Assembly (NCBI GenBank): GCA_028281445.1 | Contig: JANQJW010000070.1 | Location: forward strand, 25,811 to 89,810 | DNA length: 64,000 nt | Source of the DNA: Planctomycetota bacterium | Lineage (GTDB): Bacteria > Planctomycetota > PLA2 > JAEUHO01 | Reading direction: 5' to 3' | Shown: piece by piece, positions 43,708 through 52,121 of the stretch | How the letters are laid out: each line of letters opens with the position of its first letter | How positions within the stretch are numbered: the stretch's first letter is position 1 | Position numbers and translations under genes: made by a program | The notes under the pieces: generated by a model | What the model was told of the DNA's origin: nothing | Database searches by the model: none | What the model saw: only the letters and a program-made list of their open reading frames with translations

Positions 43708-44930
43708 GGGAGCTGTCCCTGGGGCTCGAGGGCGGCCTCGACGTTCGAAGATCGAGCCGCGCGCGCGGGCGCGGGATTCCATGCATCGATCAGGTCCGCG
43801 ATCCGCCCGATGGCTCGCCGGAACGCCCCGCGACGCGCGGCCAGGGCCGTAGGCTGGCCGGTGCTTTGTGACGCGGGCACTCTCCGATCGAACGGAACGA
43901 CGGCCCTTACCTCGAAGCCCGTTCGGGCGGCGACGTCGTCCGGGCCCACCTGCCCCATGTAGGACGGATGCGGTTGGTTCAGCATCAGTGCGAGTCGGTG
44001 GCGGTCGATCCCCACGCTGGCGAGGGTCTCGAGGAGATGAGCGGTGGCCGTCACCACCGGGACGGCGGGACTCGTCACGATGACGCCCGCGTCGGAGAGA
44101 TCCAGGGCGCCGAGCACGACCGCGTCGAGCAGGGGGAACGTGTCGACGACAATCCGGTCGTACGAACGGCGTGCGAGCGCGAGGATGCGGGCCAGGGCCT
44201 GATCGTCGATCTCGGCCGCGCCCTCCAAGGTAGAGGGTGCGGCAAGGACGTGAAGCCCGGAGGAGTGTCGTGCGGTGAGGCGCTGGAGCAGCGTGTCGTC
44301 GAGACGGTCGAGCTCCTCCACCGCGTCCCGCACCGTGTGCTCCGGCTCGAGGTCGAGCATCGCGGCGCAGACGCCGAGCTGGAGAGACCCATCCACGAGG
44401 AGCACCCGATCCGGGTGCTTCCGCGCAAGGAGGCAGGCAGTGTTCACGGCCAGGGTGGACTTCCCGACACCACCCTTGTGGCTGAAGAACGTCGTGATGA
44501 GGCCTGTGGCTTGCGACCGGCGGCGCTTCTCGCGGAACAGGCGCTCCAGGAGTTGGCGCAGCTCCTGTGCAGAGATCGGCATGCGCAGGAAGTCGAGGAC
44601 CTGTGCGCGAAGGGCCTGAATGATCATCCCGCTTTCGACGTCGGAGTTGGGGAACGCGTCGCGGCGATACGCGGCGACGACGCGTGCACCGGGCGCGCTC
44701 TCCGCCTTCTCCTGTGTGAGGACGCGGACCTTCTCGATGTTGTCGTCCATCTGGAAGATCACGATGTCGGGCTGACGTGTGCGGGCAATCGCGACACCCT
44801 CGCGCAGCGTCTTTGCGTAGACGGTCACGGCGCGCACGCCGGGCAGCGTCGCGAGCGCGGCGTCGACTTCCGACTCGAGGGCCCGGTCCTCTCCGACGAG
44901 CAGGATGTGAAAGGTCCGTTCGATCGTCAC
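43704..44930 (-). CDS. cpaE: Tad pilus ParA/MinD-like ATPase CpaE/TadZ
   Basis: A 408-residue protein (GTG 44930 with GAGG upstream). Residues ~1-125 form an atypical receiver-like domain (HILLVGEDRALESEVDAALA, QPDIVIFQMDDN). Residues ~145-380 form a MinD/ParA-type ATPase with the deviant Walker A FFSHKGGVGKSTLAVNTACL and the later LARRSYDRIVVDTFPLLDAV. TadZ-type proteins place the pilus machine, often at a pole. It overlaps cpaF by 4 nt. Confidence 0.9.
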   Translation of the reverse strand: MTIERTFHILLVGEDRALESEVDAALATLPGVRAVTVYAKTLREGVAIARTRQPDIVIFQMDDNIEKVRVLTQEKAESAPGARVVAAYRRDAFPNSDVESGMIIQALRAQVLDFLRMPISAQELRQLLERLFREKRRRSQATGLITTFFSHKGGVGKSTLAVNTACLLARKHPDRVLLVDGSLQLGVCAAMLDLEPEHTVRDAVEELDRLDDTLLQRLTARHSSGLHVLAAPSTLEGAAEIDDQALARILALARRSYDRIVVDTFPLLDAVVLGALDLSDAGVIVTSPAVPVVTATAHLLETLASVGIDRHRLALMLNQPHPSYMGQVGPDDVAARTGFEVRAVVPFDRRVPASQSTGQPTALAARRGAFRRAIGRIADLIDAWNPAPARAARSSNVEAALEPQGQLP

Positions 44931-44940
44931 AACAGGCCTC

Positions 44941-46107
44941 CTAGCGCACCAACGCGGGGGCCAGGAGGCCCTCGGACAGGCTGCGCCCCGCCGCGAGAAG
45001 GCTGTCCACGACCTCTGGGAGTAGACCGACGAGACCATCCACCATCACGGCCGAAGCGTTCGTCGCCGCCACCCCGCCGGTCCGCACTTCGAGTACCAAC
45101 ACGCTGCCGCCGTGGGAGACGACGGCGATCCGTCCAAAGCCGACGATGCGGGACTCGATGGCGAGGTCGTAGATGGGCACATAGAAGATGCTTCCGGCGG
45201 CGAGGGACCCCGCGATCGGCGTACCGGTCGACGCGACCACTTCGCCGACCGCGCGGAGGGTCGGGCATTCGGTCACTTGTCCGACGACGGTCGCCGCCTG
45301 GAGCAATCTGCCGTCCGGGCCTTCGTCGATGGTGAGCGAGTCCCCGGCGACGCGAGCGTTCCACACGGCCGTCGTCAGCGCGAACGGGGCGGCGCCCGGG
45401 CGGGTCGGCGCAAGACAGTCATCGGGCGCGCCCACACCCAATGCGGGCCGCGCCGCGGCGATGGCTGTGGCGCGGGTCGTCACACCCTGCGCGCGTGCGG
45501 CCGGTGCCATGGTGCTTCCGCGTGCGAACAGCCACGGCAGCGGCCTGCCGCGGCTGCTGACACCCGGTACGGCATCGAGTCCGTCGGGATCGTCTGTCCG
45601 ACGAAGGCGGACGAGGAATGCGTCGGGATCGTCGAGCGTCGGCGAGAAGTCCTGGCGGCTGTAGTCCGGGCGCTCGAGCTTCGCGGGGTCAGACGGCACG
45701 CCGGTTCCGTAGACGTAGCGCCCCGCGACCATGTCGCCGTGCCCCGCGTTGACGAAGTTCGTCTCGGGACTGGGCCGGTACACGGGCGGATCGGCGGGGG
45801 TGATGAGAGCGGCGGCGTCCGCGGCGCCGATGCCGGGCCCGACGTCTACGTCGCCTCCGGCGCCGTGCTGATACGGATCCCCGGCCGTCACATCGAAGTC
45901 GTCATCGAACGTCCAGCGGACGAGCCGTGCTACGGCCTGACGGCGCTCGCTCTCTCCTTCGGCGCTCGCCCAGAGTCCCTCGGCCGCCGCCCCTTCCACC
46001 GCGTTCTGCATGGCGCCCTGCGCCACGCGCACATGGCCGAGGTCGACGACCAGTCCGGCCACGCCAAAGGCGACCCAGGCAACCAGCGCCACGAGAACGA
46101 GCCACAT
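44941..46107 (-). CDS. TadE/TadG-like pilus assembly protein
   Basis: A 388-residue protein (ATG 46107) with one N-terminal membrane helix (MWLVLVALVAWVAFGVAGLV) directly followed by the TadE/G-style segment VDLGHVRVAQGAMQNAVEGA. The rest is periplasmic and beta-rich with no von Willebrand A domain, so it is shorter and simpler than classical TadG. It sits between cpaB (7 nt gap) and cpaE (10 nt gap), which supports a role as a minor pseudopilin or anchor. Confidence 0.7.
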   Translation of the reverse strand: MWLVLVALVAWVAFGVAGLVVDLGHVRVAQGAMQNAVEGAAAEGLWASAEGESERRQAVARLVRWTFDDDFDVTAGDPYQHGAGGDVDVGPGIGAADAAALITPADPPVYRPSPETNFVNAGHGDMVAGRYVYGTGVPSDPAKLERPDYSRQDFSPTLDDPDAFLVRLRRTDDPDGLDAVPGVSSRGRPLPWLFARGSTMAPAARAQGVTTRATAIAAARPALGVGAPDDCLAPTRPGAAPFALTTAVWNARVAGDSLTIDEGPDGRLLQAATVVGQVTECPTLRAVGEVVASTGTPIAGSLAAGSIFYVPIYDLAIESRIVGFGRIAVVSHGGSVLVLEVRTGGVAATNASAVMVDGLVGLLPEVVDSLLAAGRSLSEGLLAPALVR

Positions 46108-46114
46108 GGCGCAC

Positions 46115-47185
46115 CTACTTCCCTGCTGCGGGCTTCTGCGTTGCCGGTTGGTGGGCGTCCCGCTTCTGCCCGTCTCGCTTCGGGCCGACCGGCACGGGCA
46201 CGACCTTGAGCTCACCGCCCTCGAACACCTCAACCATGCGGAAGTCCGACGTTGGGTTGTCCTGGTCTTCTCCGCTCCCAGAACCGAGCATCCAGGGCGA
46301 GCGATAGTCCGGCGTCACGCTCTCTTGCGGATCCTCGGGATGGCCCGAACGGGGAGTCGCCACGATCGTGGCGCCGATCGCCAGTGCCTCGGAGAGCGGG
46401 CCCAGCTCTTCCGGGAAAACAGCGATCACGACCTCCTGCACGGGTCTCGTGCGGGTCGTCATGCCGCGGGTCAGGCTTGACGAGCTGATGGGGATGTTCC
46501 TCGTACTCACGGGGGTGACGATCACGCCGTTCTGCACGAGCACGCGAATCTCCCCCTGCGGGCGCTGGGAGGCGAGACGGGCCCGCATGACAAGCTCTGC
46601 GCCGGGCGCCCCGGCTTTGGCGAAGGCCTTCAGCTTCTCGGGCTCGACGTCGACCGCCAAGGAGGCCAGAAGGTCGAAGCGGTCTCCCGGTCGGAGGTCG
46701 ACCAGGCCTTGGACTTGCTCGGCCTTGAAGCGAAGCGCCCGCTTGCCTGGGGGGATGCCGGCGACGAGACCGGGTCGTGTTCCTTTCGGAAGGAAGTCTT
46801 CCTCGGTGAACACGTAGCCGGACGCCTTGCCGTGGCGGAGCACACGACCCACGATGTCGTTCAGCTGCACCAGGATGCGCCGCCTGGTCACAACCTCCTC
46901 CGACAGGTCCACCGTGGAAACGCCCCCGGTGGCCCGGTCCCAGAGATCGTCGCGCCGGATCTCTTCGTATGCGCCGATCTCTCGTGCGGCCATCGGTACG
47001 CGTACGCGGCCGGGTTCCGGCCCCGTGTTCGTGGCGATGACCCTTTCGTCGGGTGTGAGGAAGGGGAGGCTCACGACTCCGATCGTGTGAAGGGTCAGGA
47101 CGGTCCCAGCCGCAGCCACGAGCAGGAACATGACGAGTAGCAAGCCCCTCGATGAGCGGGGCCGATGGGGGGGAGGGGGCGTCAT
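46115..47185 (-). CDS. cpaB: Pilus assembly protein CpaB/RcpC (SAF domain)
   Basis: A 356-residue protein (ATG 47185, overlapping the tadE TGA as ATGA). One N-terminal membrane helix (SRGLLLVMFLLVAAAGTVLT) precedes a SAF-like domain (VRVPMAAREIGAYEEIRRDD, IVGRVLRHGKASGYVFTEED) and the RcpC/CpaB core (RALRFKAEQVQGLVDLRPGD and LVQNGVIVTPVST). It links the inner-membrane platform to the outer-membrane channel. The C-terminal ~70 residues are hydrophilic and variable. Confidence 0.85.
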   Translation of the reverse strand: MTPPPPHRPRSSRGLLLVMFLLVAAAGTVLTLHTIGVVSLPFLTPDERVIATNTGPEPGRVRVPMAAREIGAYEEIRRDDLWDRATGGVSTVDLSEEVVTRRRILVQLNDIVGRVLRHGKASGYVFTEEDFLPKGTRPGLVAGIPPGKRALRFKAEQVQGLVDLRPGDRFDLLASLAVDVEPEKLKAFAKAGAPGAELVMRARLASQRPQGEIRVLVQNGVIVTPVSTRNIPISSSSLTRGMTTRTRPVQEVVIAVFPEELGPLSEALAIGATIVATPRSGHPEDPQESVTPDYRSPWMLGSGSGEDQDNPTSDFRMVEVFEGGELKVVPVPVGPKRDGQKRDAHQPATQKPAAGK

Positions 47186-48000
47186 TCGAACACCTCGCGG
47201 CGCATCAGGGCCTGAACCGAGAGCAGCTTTCGGAAGGGCCGGACCTGCCGGCCGAAGGCGAACTGACGGCCGAGGCCGTACGGGCCGGCGTAGGGACCGG
47301 GTGCCCCGTCGTCCACGCGGAGGAAGACGCCCCCGGGAAGTGCCGTTGACGCGACGTTCGCTGGATCGGCCTCGATCAGGCTCCCGATGTTCGGCGCTGG
47401 GCCGAGGAACCCCGTTGATGCCGCCGCCTGCCACGGATAGTTGATCCGCAACGCCACAACACCACGCTGCGGCACCGGAGAGGTGACGTCGAACGGACTC
47501 TCGCCCGGGAAGTCCGGGTTGGCGATCTCCTCAACGGGCGACACGAACGTGATGGTCTCGGCTCCGCCAGCGCCGCGCTCGACGACGACAGGGATGAGTA
47601 CAGTCAGCCCCGACGGGCGAGACGGGTCAACCAGCAGCGCGCCGGGGTAACGCAGGAGCCGCCGGCCATCCGCGTCATCGAAGATCATGGCGGGGCGGAG
47701 CATCTGGTTGAGTACCGGCCACGTCCCGACCCAGGCTTCGAGATCCAATCCGCCGGGGATCGCTTCGAGATCGACTACGAGCAGGTCGTCGTCGTAGACC
47801 CGGGCCTTGACGACCGGGTCCGCCATGGCTTCGCTGAACGTGTACCCCGCGGGCAGCGGAGTACGCGCGAGCTCGCTGGCACCCGTGCGCACCGCTCCTT
47901 GGACGACCTGCGCCGTGAAGAAGAGCCGTCCAAAGTCCAGGATGACGGTTACGAGGAGGAAGAAGAGGAGTGCGGTGAGCGCGAACTCCACGAGGAGCAC
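47182..48000 (-). CDS. TadE-like pseudopilin
   Basis: A 272-residue protein. The annotated GTG 48000 gives MLLVEFALTALLFFLLVTVI, a TadE membrane helix followed by LDFGRLFFTAQVVQGAVRTG. In-frame sequence just upstream reads L-A-G-E-R-G before V-L-L-V-E, which would be a perfect type IVb prepilin leader (Gly -1, Glu +5). The true start is therefore probably upstream, at a CTG (48018) or another unusual codon; no ATG/GTG/TTG lies between 48000 and the flp stop. The periplasmic part is beta-rich. It is cleaved by a prepilin peptidase not encoded in this window. Confidence 0.75.
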   Translation of the reverse strand: MLLVEFALTALLFFLLVTVILDFGRLFFTAQVVQGAVRTGASELARTPLPAGYTFSEAMADPVVKARVYDDDLLVVDLEAIPGGLDLEAWVGTWPVLNQMLRPAMIFDDADGRRLLRYPGALLVDPSRPSGLTVLIPVVVERGAGGAETITFVSPVEEIANPDFPGESPFDVTSPVPQRGVVALRINYPWQAAASTGFLGPAPNIGSLIEADPANVASTALPGGVFLRVDDGAPGPYAGPYGLGRQFAFGRQVRPFRKLLSVQALMRREVFE

Positions 48001-48086
48001 CCCGCGCTCACCGGCCAGTGCCGCCCGGCCGCGCTCCGTTCGGGGCGCGGTCGGGCGTGCCGTGAAGTGGTCGGTCGATGCGATGG

Positions 48087-48428
48087 CTATTCCTCGCCCG
48101 GCTCCACGATGAGAGCCTCGAGAGCCTCGGCATTCATCCCGAGATTGGTTGCGAGGCGCGCGGTTGCGGTCGCATCCGAGATCGCCTGGACGTCGAGGGT
48201 GATCGGGCCGTCCTCGGCCGACGTCGTCTCGATCGCGCGGCCTGCGACGATCGGCCCGTTGCCGTCCTCGTGGGCGCCCGGCATGATCACTGCGGCCGTG
48301 CCGATGAGGTCGGCTGTCTTGTGGCCCAGCAGTGACGTGGCGGCGGCACCGACCACGAGAATGCCCGCGAGCAGCAGTGCGTACTCAACCATCACGGTCC
48401 CGCGCTGGCGGCTATTCCGGTTCTTCAT
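48087..48428 (-). CDS. flp: Flp/Fap-type IVb pilin, extended
   Basis: A 113-residue prepilin starting at ATG 48428 with GGAG 10 nt upstream. The leader MKNRNSRQRG ends in the prepilin-peptidase site, followed by TVMVEYALLLAGILVVGAAA with Glu +5 and Tyr +6, the Flp signature. The hydrophobic helix is normal, but the C-terminal part (GHEDGNG-like loop, ITLDVQAISDATATARLATN) makes it about twice the usual Flp length of 50-60 residues. It is the first gene of the operon and the likely major pilin. Confidence 0.88.
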   Translation of the reverse strand: MKNRNSRQRGTVMVEYALLLAGILVVGAAATSLLGHKTADLIGTAAVIMPGAHEDGNGPIVAGRAIETTSAEDGPITLDVQAISDATATARLATNLGMNAEALEALIVEPGEE

Positions 48429-48514
48429 GAGTGCAAGTCTCCATATTGGGGAAGGGTTATTGACAGAGCGCTCCACAGGCGGCCTCCTTCAGGTGTGCCG
48501 CCGCTACGCCGTGG

Positions 48515-49024
48515 TCACCTCCTGGGCGGCTTTGACCGGCACTGCCCGCACGCGCAGCGCAAGTTGCCTACATGGGCTGTGATCAGTGCGATGCCGCCCA
48601 GGATCGTGACGATGCTCGCCGGTGGGATGCTGAGCGCCATCGTGCCTGTCGCGGCGTCCCGCTGCATCGAGGGGCAGCAACAGTGGGCGCCGCTTGCGGA
48701 CGGGGCAACCCAAGGCAGGAACACGCCGATGAGCACGAGCAGAATGCCGAACGTGCCCAGCGTGATGATCCATCGGCGGCGGTGCACGCCGAAACCTCGC
48801 CACAGCGCCAGGGCCGCGACGGGTACGACCAACGCAGCGATGATCAGGTGAGTCGCCGGATGCACCCACCACCCGCCGAGCGTTGGTGCGACGAGCAGTA
48901 GGACGGGGGCGACCATGCAGTGGATGGCGCAGCCGATCGACGCGATGACCCCCGTGCGGTCGAGTGCGGGCGCAATGCCGGCGCCGTTGTCCGTGTGAAG
49001 ACTCCTGACCGACGATCCGTGCAC
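48515..49024 (-). CDS. MerC-domain membrane protein, probable metal transporter
   Basis: A 169-residue protein. The start is GTG 49024, placed 5 nt after AGGAGG. Four membrane helices carry the MerC signature (ASIGCAIHCMVAPVLLLVAP, Cys pair in the first helix), and extra cysteines follow in SGAHCCCPSMQ and at the end in LRCACGQC. MerC proteins move Hg(II) or other soft metals. Here the partner genes (Fur-type regulator, COG0523 GTPase) and a shared palindrome suggest zinc. It is divergent from the regulator gene. Confidence 0.8.
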   Translation of the reverse strand: MHGSSVRSLHTDNGAGIAPALDRTGVIASIGCAIHCMVAPVLLLVAPTLGGWWVHPATHLIIAALVVPVAALALWRGFGVHRRRWIITLGTFGILLVLIGVFLPWVAPSASGAHCCCPSMQRDAATGTMALSIPPASIVTILGGIALITAHVGNLRCACGQCRSKPPRR

Positions 49025-49050
49025 CGACACCTCCTGCCTTGGCAAGGTAT

Positions 49051-49072
49051 TGATAATAGGTTCTCATTATCA
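49051..49072. promoter_or_regulatory. Fur/Zur-type operator between merC-like and fur-like genes
   Basis: TGATAAT (49051-49057) and ATTATCA (49066-49072) form a perfect 7-bp inverted repeat with an 8-nt spacer. It is AT-rich in a GC-rich genome and lies in the 86-nt divergent gap. The half-sites match the general form of Fur-family boxes (GATAAT/ATTATC). It probably controls both genes. Confidence 0.7.
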
Positions 49073-49110
49073 TCTAGTCAAGGCGATCGCCGACCCGACG
49101 AGGAAGCCGG

Positions 49111-49485
49111 ATGGCCCACCGCACGCGGCAACGCAAGGCTGTCCAGGAGGTGTTTGACTCTGCGGACGGGCCCCTGCTCCCCGAGGAAATCCTCGAACTC
49201 GCACAGCCACGATGTCCCACGTTGGGCGCCGCCACCGTGTATCGGACGCTCCGCCTTCTTCGGGAGCGAGGGGCTATTCGCGAAGTCGTGATGCCGGACC
49301 AACGGGTTCGTTTCGAGAACGTCGGGCCGCACCACTGCCACTTCCACTGTCGGGTCTGTGACCGGGTCTTCGACGTTCCGGGTTGCCGGACCGTGGGATC
49401 GCCACGCGAATCGCGGATCCCCGGCGGGTTTCGCGTCGAGGGGCGCAAGGTCTTGCTCCGAGGAGTCTGCGCGGTCTGCCGGTGA
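49111..49485 (+). CDS. Fur-family metalloregulator (Zur-like)
   Basis: A 124-residue protein (ATG 49111 after GAGGAAG). The winged helix appears as TRQRKAVQEVFDSADGPLLP, EEILELAQPRCPTLGAATVY and RTLRLLRERGAIREVVM. The metal-binding half has PHHCHFHCRVCDRVFDVPGC and ends GVCAVCR, giving the two structural CxxC pairs. The HHCHFHC...VFD-x-x-GC wording and the neighbours suggest a zinc uptake regulator (Zur) rather than an iron Fur, but the metal is inferred. It probably represses itself and the flanking genes. Confidence 0.85.
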   Translation: MAHRTRQRKAVQEVFDSADGPLLPEEILELAQPRCPTLGAATVYRTLRLLRERGAIREVVMPDQRVRFENVGPHHCHFHCRVCDRVFDVPGCRTVGSPRESRIPGGFRVEGRKVLLRGVCAVCR

Positions 49486-49590
49486 TCCGGCTTGCACGAT
49501 GCGTGCACTGCCATCGCCGGAGGTCGGTCATCGGCATAGCTGCCACACAGCCAACGCAACACGCGACGGCCCCAGGAACGGCTTGCCTCG

Positions 49591-49612
49591 TTAATGATAG
49601 TCCATTATCAAT
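49591..49612. promoter_or_regulatory. Second Fur/Zur-type operator, upstream of the COG0523 GTPase gene
   Basis: The stretch TTAATGATAGTCCATTATCA plus AT contains the half-sites TGATA (49595-49599) and TATCA (49606-49610) in inverted orientation. It resembles the site at 49051-49072 and lies 58 nt before the GTPase start. Confidence 0.6.
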
Positions 49613-49669
49613 ATGGGCCGTCTCGGCTCACGCCGAGCGCCGGCTGCCGTCCAGCACGTGAGGACCTCG

Positions 49670-50896
49670 ATGACCTTGAATCAAGATGCCCGGCTTCCCG
49701 TCACGGTTCTCTCCGGCTTCCTCGGGGCGGGCAAGACGACGTTGCTCAACCAGGTTCTCAACAACCGGGAGGGGCGCCGGGTTGCCGTGATCGTCAACGA
49801 CATGAGCGAGGTCAACATCGACGCTGCGCTCGTCGAGCGCGGTGGCGCCGAGCTCTCCCGGACGGAGGAGAAGCTCGTCGAGATGTCGAACGGCTGCATC
49901 TGCTGCACGCTGCGCGACGATCTTCTCGCCGAGGTGTCGCGCCTCGCCCAGGAGGGGCGCTTCGACTATCTCCTCATCGAATCGACGGGCATCTCGGAGC
50001 CGATTCCCGTAGCGCAGACGTTCACCTTCGAGGACGAAGAGGGGGTGAGCCTGAGCCACGTGTCTCGTCTCGACACGATGGTCACCGTGGTGGACGCCGC
50101 GAACTTCCTGAAGGACTACAACGCGGCGGAAGCGCTCCAGGAGCGCGGCGAGTCGTTGGGCGAGGAAGACGAACGCACCGTCACGGATCTGCTCATCGAC
50201 CAGATCGAGTTCGCCGACGTCATCGTGCTCAACAAGCTCGATCTCGTGACGAAGGAGCAGGCCCTCGAGGTGCAGGCGATCGTCGCCGCACTCAACCCCG
50301 GTGCGCAGATCCTCATGACGACGCGCGGTCAGGTCCCGCTTGACTGCGTGCTCGACACGGGTGCGTTCGACTACGAGCGGGCGGCGAGCTCCGCCGGCTG
50401 GATTCGAGAGCTGCAGGGAGAGCACACGCCCGAGACCGAGGAGTACGGGATCTCGAGCTTCACCTACCGCACCTCGCAGCCCTTCGACGCCGAGAAGCTG
50501 TGGGCCTTCTTCCACGACGACGACAACTGGCGCGGCGTGCTCCGTTCGAAGGGCTTCTTCTGGGTCGCCGCGGACCACCGCGTCGCCTATGAGTGGGCGC
50601 AGGCCGGCGGCGTCAGCGACGTGAGGCCGGCCGGAATGTGGTGGGCGGCCGTGCCGCGCGAACACTGGGAACATCCCGACGGGCAGCGCCCCGACCAACA
50701 GCCGGACTGGGATTCCCGCTTTGGCGATCGCGCCCAGCAGCTCGTGTTCATCGGCCAGAAGATGGACGAGGGGATGATCCGCGGGCGCCTCAACATGTGC
50801 CTGCTCGACGACCGCCTCGCGTCCGCCGAGAGCAGCACCTGGACCGGACTGCGGAATCCCTTCCCGGAGCTTGCCGCCGCCGAGAGTCCGGCGTGA
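49670..50896 (+). CDS. COG0523 (CobW/ZigA-like) metal-chaperone GTPase
   Basis: A 408-residue protein (ATG 49670 after GAGGACC). It has Walker A in [20 protein letters not shown] (residues ~14-22), [15 protein letters not shown], the metal motif [14 protein letters not shown] (CxCC, ~74-80), VVDAANFL and the GTP-binding NKLD. The C-terminal CobW domain follows ([20 protein letters not shown]). These GTPases insert or allocate metals. The family context of a Zur-type regulator, its operator and a MerC protein points to zinc allocation under starvation. The next gene is 19 nt downstream. Confidence 0.92.
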   Translation: MTLNQDARLPVTVLSGFLGAGKTTLLNQVLNNREGRRVAVIVNDMSEVNIDAALVERGGAELSRTEEKLVEMSNGCICCTLRDDLLAEVSRLAQEGRFDYLLIESTGISEPIPVAQTFTFEDEEGVSLSHVSRLDTMVTVVDAANFLKDYNAAEALQERGESLGEEDERTVTDLLIDQIEFADVIVLNKLDLVTKEQALEVQAIVAALNPGAQILMTTRGQVPLDCVLDTGAFDYERAASSAGWIRELQGEHTPETEEYGISSFTYRTSQPFDAEKLWAFFHDDDNWRGVLRSKGFFWVAADHRVAYEWAQAGGVSDVRPAGMWWAAVPREHWEHPDGQRPDQQPDWDSRFGDRAQQLVFIGQKMDEGMIRGRLNMCLLDDRLASAESSTWTGLRNPFPELAAAESPA

Positions 50897-50915
50897 GCCC
50901 GAGAGCCGCCGCAGC

Positions 50916-52121
50916 ATGAGCTTGGACTGGTTGATCATCGGCGGAGGGATTCACGGCGTGCATATCGCCGCCCGCCTGCTCGGAGACGCCGGCGTAGCTC
51001 CCGAACGACTTCGCATCGTGGATCCCGGCAAGCGACTGCTCGCGCGCTGGCGCACCTGCACCGAAACGACCGGCATGTCCCACCTGCGTTCGCCCTCGGT
51101 CCACAACCTCGACCTGAACCCGATGTCGCTCAAGCGCTTCGCCGACAAGCGCAAGAAGCGAGATCGGGGGCTCTTTGCGCCGCCGTACGACAGGCCTGCC
51201 CTGGCGTTGTTCAATGACCACTGCGATCAGGTGGTCGAGACCCTCGGACTCTCCGACCTTCACATTCGGGATCGGGCCGTGGCGTGCTCCGTCGATTGCG
51301 ACGGCGTCGGCGTACGGCTCTCGAGCGGACGCGAGCTCGCGGCACGTCACCTCGTGCTCGCCATCGGCGCGAGCGAGCAGCCCCTCTGGCCGGACTGGGC
51401 GCCGCGCGACCACGCGCGCATCCACCACGTCTTCGAGCCGGGATTCGATGGATGGCCTGCGTCGAGGGAGACGGTCGTCGTGATCGGAGGCGGCATCTCC
51501 GCGAGCCAGGTGTCGCTCCGCCTCCTCGACGAGGGGCATCAGGTCCGCCTCGTGTCGCCCCACGCGCTGCGCGAACACCAGTTCGACAGCGATCCGGGCT
51601 GGCTGGGTCCGAAGTACATGGATGGCTTCCGTCGTGAGGGCGACCTCGACCGCCGCCGCGCCCTGATCACTGCAGCGCGCAACCAGGGTTCGGTACCGCC
51701 GGATGTCCGGCGTGCACTGCGCGGAGCCCTGGCGCGCGGGCGGATTCACTGGCATGAGGATGACGTCGTGGAGCTCGCGGTGCAGCGTGACGGTATCGAG
51801 CTACGGCTCGCCTCCGACGTTTGGTTGGATGCGGATCGCGTGCTGCTCGCGACCGGGTTTGCTCCGCAACGACCGGGTGGATCGATGGTGGACGACCTGA
51901 TCGCGTCGGCCTCGTTGCCGTGCGCGCGCTGCGGGTATCCGATCGTGGACTCCGCGCTTCGCTGGCATCCCCGCGTGCACGTCTCGGGTCCCCTCGCCGA
52001 GCTCGAGTTGGGCCCGGCAGCGCGGAACATCGCCGGGGCGAGGCGGGCCGGCGACAGGCTCGTGAAGGCGATCCGGGAGGCGCAGTCGCCGGGCGCATCT
52101 AGACAGGTCGCGCCTCGATGA
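50916..52121 (+). CDS. FAD/NAD(P)-binding oxidoreductase (SidA/lysine-hydroxylase-like)
   Basis: A 401-residue protein. The first dinucleotide fold is MSLDWLIIGGGIHGVHIAAR (GGGIHG at ~9-14). TTGMSHLRSPSVHNLDLNP resembles the FAD-contact region of N-hydroxylating monooxygenases. The second Rossmann motif is TVVVIGGGISASQVSLRLLD (~186-205), and LLATGFAPQRPGG lies near 310. It is probably a flavoprotein monooxygenase or regulator. It follows the COG0523 gene closely, so it may belong to the zinc-starvation operon; a siderophore-like chelator role is speculation. Its end overlaps the next minus-strand gene by 23 nt. Confidence 0.75.
   Translation: MSLDWLIIGGGIHGVHIAARLLGDAGVAPERLRIVDPGKRLLARWRTCTETTGMSHLRSPSVHNLDLNPMSLKRFADKRKKRDRGLFAPPYDRPALALFNDHCDQVVETLGLSDLHIRDRAVACSVDCDGVGVRLSSGRELAARHLVLAIGASEQPLWPDWAPRDHARIHHVFEPGFDGWPASRETVVVIGGGISASQVSLRLLDEGHQVRLVSPHALREHQFDSDPGWLGPKYMDGFRREGDLDRRRALITAARNQGSVPPDVRRALRGALARGRIHWHEDDVVELAVQRDGIELRLASDVWLDADRVLLATGFAPQRPGGSMVDDLIASASLPCARCGYPIVDSALRWHPRVHVSGPLAELELGPAARNIAGARRAGDRLVKAIREAQSPGASRQVAPR

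Noticed and set aside
48450..48470. TTGACA-like hexamer upstream of flp as its promoter
   Set aside because: It reads on the plus strand while the pilus operon runs on the minus strand.
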